Below are positions 31,640-32,571 of a stretch of DNA of 32,571 nucleotides, in pieces. This stretch comes from Victivallis vadensis (GTDB lineage: Bacteria; Verrucomicrobiota; Lentisphaeria; Victivallales; GWF2-50-93). The position numbers and the translations under genes were made by a program. The stretch spans positions 1 through 32,571 of the forward strand of contig CAMCYE010000030.1 of assembly GCA_945883805.1 (NCBI GenBank). The letters are read 5' to 3'. The notes under the pieces were generated by a model. It was not told where the DNA came from and made no database searches. It worked only from the letters and a program-made list of their open reading frames with translations. Position 1 is the stretch's first letter, and every line of letters starts with the position of its first letter.

Positions 31640-31880
31640 AGTTTGTAATAGATTCCAAGTGTCCGAGTGGCCAAGTGCCCGAACTTTAAAGAGAAAGACA
31701 CGCTAAAGCTGTGAACTCCAACTAATTCTCTCAGTCATAAGTCTTTAGCTGATAGGTCATAGGTGTTTGCTGACAGCTATTAACTACGAGCTATGAGCTT
31801 TTACTCTCCGATTCCGCCACTTTGTGTCTCTGCCTGCCCGGCGTAGCTCCTTGGCGAAGACGGGTGCCTTTGTGGTTATT
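31640..31880. repeat. Patchwork of dispersed repeats between ribE and the TIM-barrel gene
   Basis: This part of a 342-bp gap holds pieces of at least three repeat types. A phased AAGTG(T/C)CCGA tract lies around 31658-31685. An exact 26-bp copy of the 13498-13523 repeat is at 31697-31722. A ~55-bp segment at 31813-31869 is the reverse complement of 26412-26466, followed by GGTGCCTTTGTGGTT. No gene is visible. The stacking of unrelated repeats suggests a tolerant insertion spot. Confidence 0.6.
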
Positions 31881-31907
31881 TCTTTTGGATTGCAGGCAAA
31901 ACCCGCG

Positions 31908-32555
31908 TCACCAACCGGATCCCGTCAGGGAAGCCATGCTAATGTTTGAATTGTTGCGTACTGTTCCCGAACATCTCAGATGATTAAGGACATATTTGCC
32001 TATGAGGTCTGTTTCTATGTTGACCAACGCCCCTGATTTCCTGGTCTTTAGAGATGTCATTTCCATCGTCGAAGGAATAAGATGCACTGTGAAATAGTCC
32101 TTCTTCACTTCAACCAAGGTAAGGGATACGCCGTCGACCGTCACGCTCCCTTTTTCAACAAGGTAGGCACTTAGTTCTTTCGGATAATTGACTGCAATCA
32201 CCCAGTCCCCACTTTTCCTCTCAAGTTTTTTCACGGTGCAGGCGGCGTCAATGTGACCCGTCACGAGATGACCGCCTAGCCTGTCGCCTAAGGACATCGC
32301 CCTTTCGATGTTGACTTCCGAGCCGACGGGGAGAGATCCTAGGTTTGTTTTACTGAAAGTTTCCGCAAGGACATGGAAGGTCAGGAGATTTCCAGATGAA
32401 GTTTCTAGGGTGAGACATGCCCCGTTCACTGCGATGCTTTCGCCTTTTATCGGATTTGTCAGCGGGCTTTTAAGTTCAATGACAAGCTTTCCGGCTTTTC
32501 CGGAGAGCTTCCTGTCTGCGATATTCGCAACTGTCTGTATTATCCCTGTAAACAT
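31908..32555 (-). CDS. ribE: Riboflavin synthase alpha subunit
   Basis: Converts two molecules of 6,7-dimethyl-8-ribityllumazine into riboflavin plus a pyrimidine, in the cytoplasm. The 215-residue protein shows the expected internal duplication of two lumazine-binding barrels. The first has MFTGIIQTV at the start, VNGACLTL and GDRLGGHLVTGHIDA; the second has VDGVSLTL and ends with LIGKYVLNHL. The last ~20 residues (SGTVRNNSNISMASLTGSGW) go slightly beyond the usual end. The gene is complete, with its start 16 nt from the window edge. No FMN riboswitch can be judged because the upstream region is cut off. One TGCGATATTCGCA palindrome lies near its start. Confidence 0.95.
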   Translation of the reverse strand: MFTGIIQTVANIADRKLSGKAGKLVIELKSPLTNPIKGESIAVNGACLTLETSSGNLLTFHVLAETFSKTNLGSLPVGSEVNIERAMSLGDRLGGHLVTGHIDAACTVKKLERKSGDWVIAVNYPKELSAYLVEKGSVTVDGVSLTLVEVKKDYFTVHLIPSTMEMTSLKTRKSGALVNIETDLIGKYVLNHLRCSGTVRNNSNISMASLTGSGW

Positions 32556-32571
32556 ATATTTTCCGGAATTT

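Overview
The window reads as a chromosomal segment of a bacterium from the PVC side of the tree, most likely Lentisphaerota or a close relative. This is an inference from gene content: a stand-alone SWIB protein, an S2 protein with a long basic tail, a pseudopilin-like stretch of the kind common in Lentisphaerae, a very large repeat-built membrane protein next to a YfbK-type VWA protein, and many families of intergenic palindromes. No rRNA, CRISPR array, prophage or complete insertion sequence is visible.

Layout. 1-2.0 kb: rpsB-tsf on the minus strand, closed by a strong terminator. 2.07-2.55 kb: tandem repeats upstream of rpsB, a 275-bp element with 32-bp terminal inverted repeats, then tRNA-Arg(ACG). 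2.7-11.0 kb: a plus-strand housekeeping run, fabG-acpP-fabF (fatty acid synthesis), a LysM lipoprotein, a PgpH-type HD phosphodiesterase, ybeY, a DUF502 membrane protein, a DnaQ-type exonuclease and a SirB1-like unknown. 11.0-12.6 kb: an orphan PAS histidine kinase and the SWIB gene on the minus strand. 12.6-13.8 kb: a decayed patch with hipB, a broken hipA, other gene remnants, a long inverted repeat and tRNA-Arg(CCT). 13.9-16.1 kb: a lone OppB-type permease and a nitronate-monooxygenase-like flavoprotein. 16.4-29.0 kb, all minus strand: a small Smr protein, then the most unusual block of the window. That block is an ECF sigma factor, a protein joining an anti-sigma-type zinc finger to a VWA domain, and a 2135-residue lipoprotein/membrane protein built from recurring beta-rich modules. 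A secreted HExxH protease lies just upstream. 29.2-32.6 kb: a REP pair, an animal-type UDP-glucose dehydrogenase, a probable TIM-barrel protein, more repeats and riboflavin synthase.

How it works together. The sigma / zinc-finger-VWA / giant-protein trio looks like one envelope-sensing unit. The sigma factor would be held by the membrane-anchored zinc finger, whose outer VWA part could report on the giant surface protein. Hairpins between the three genes suggest their expression is graded. The rest is mostly core metabolism and translation.

The second notable signal is a 13-bp palindrome, TGCGA-NNN-YCGCA. I found it 15 times exactly and once with one mismatch, in coding sequence in several reading frames and in gaps, but not between 78 and 10653.
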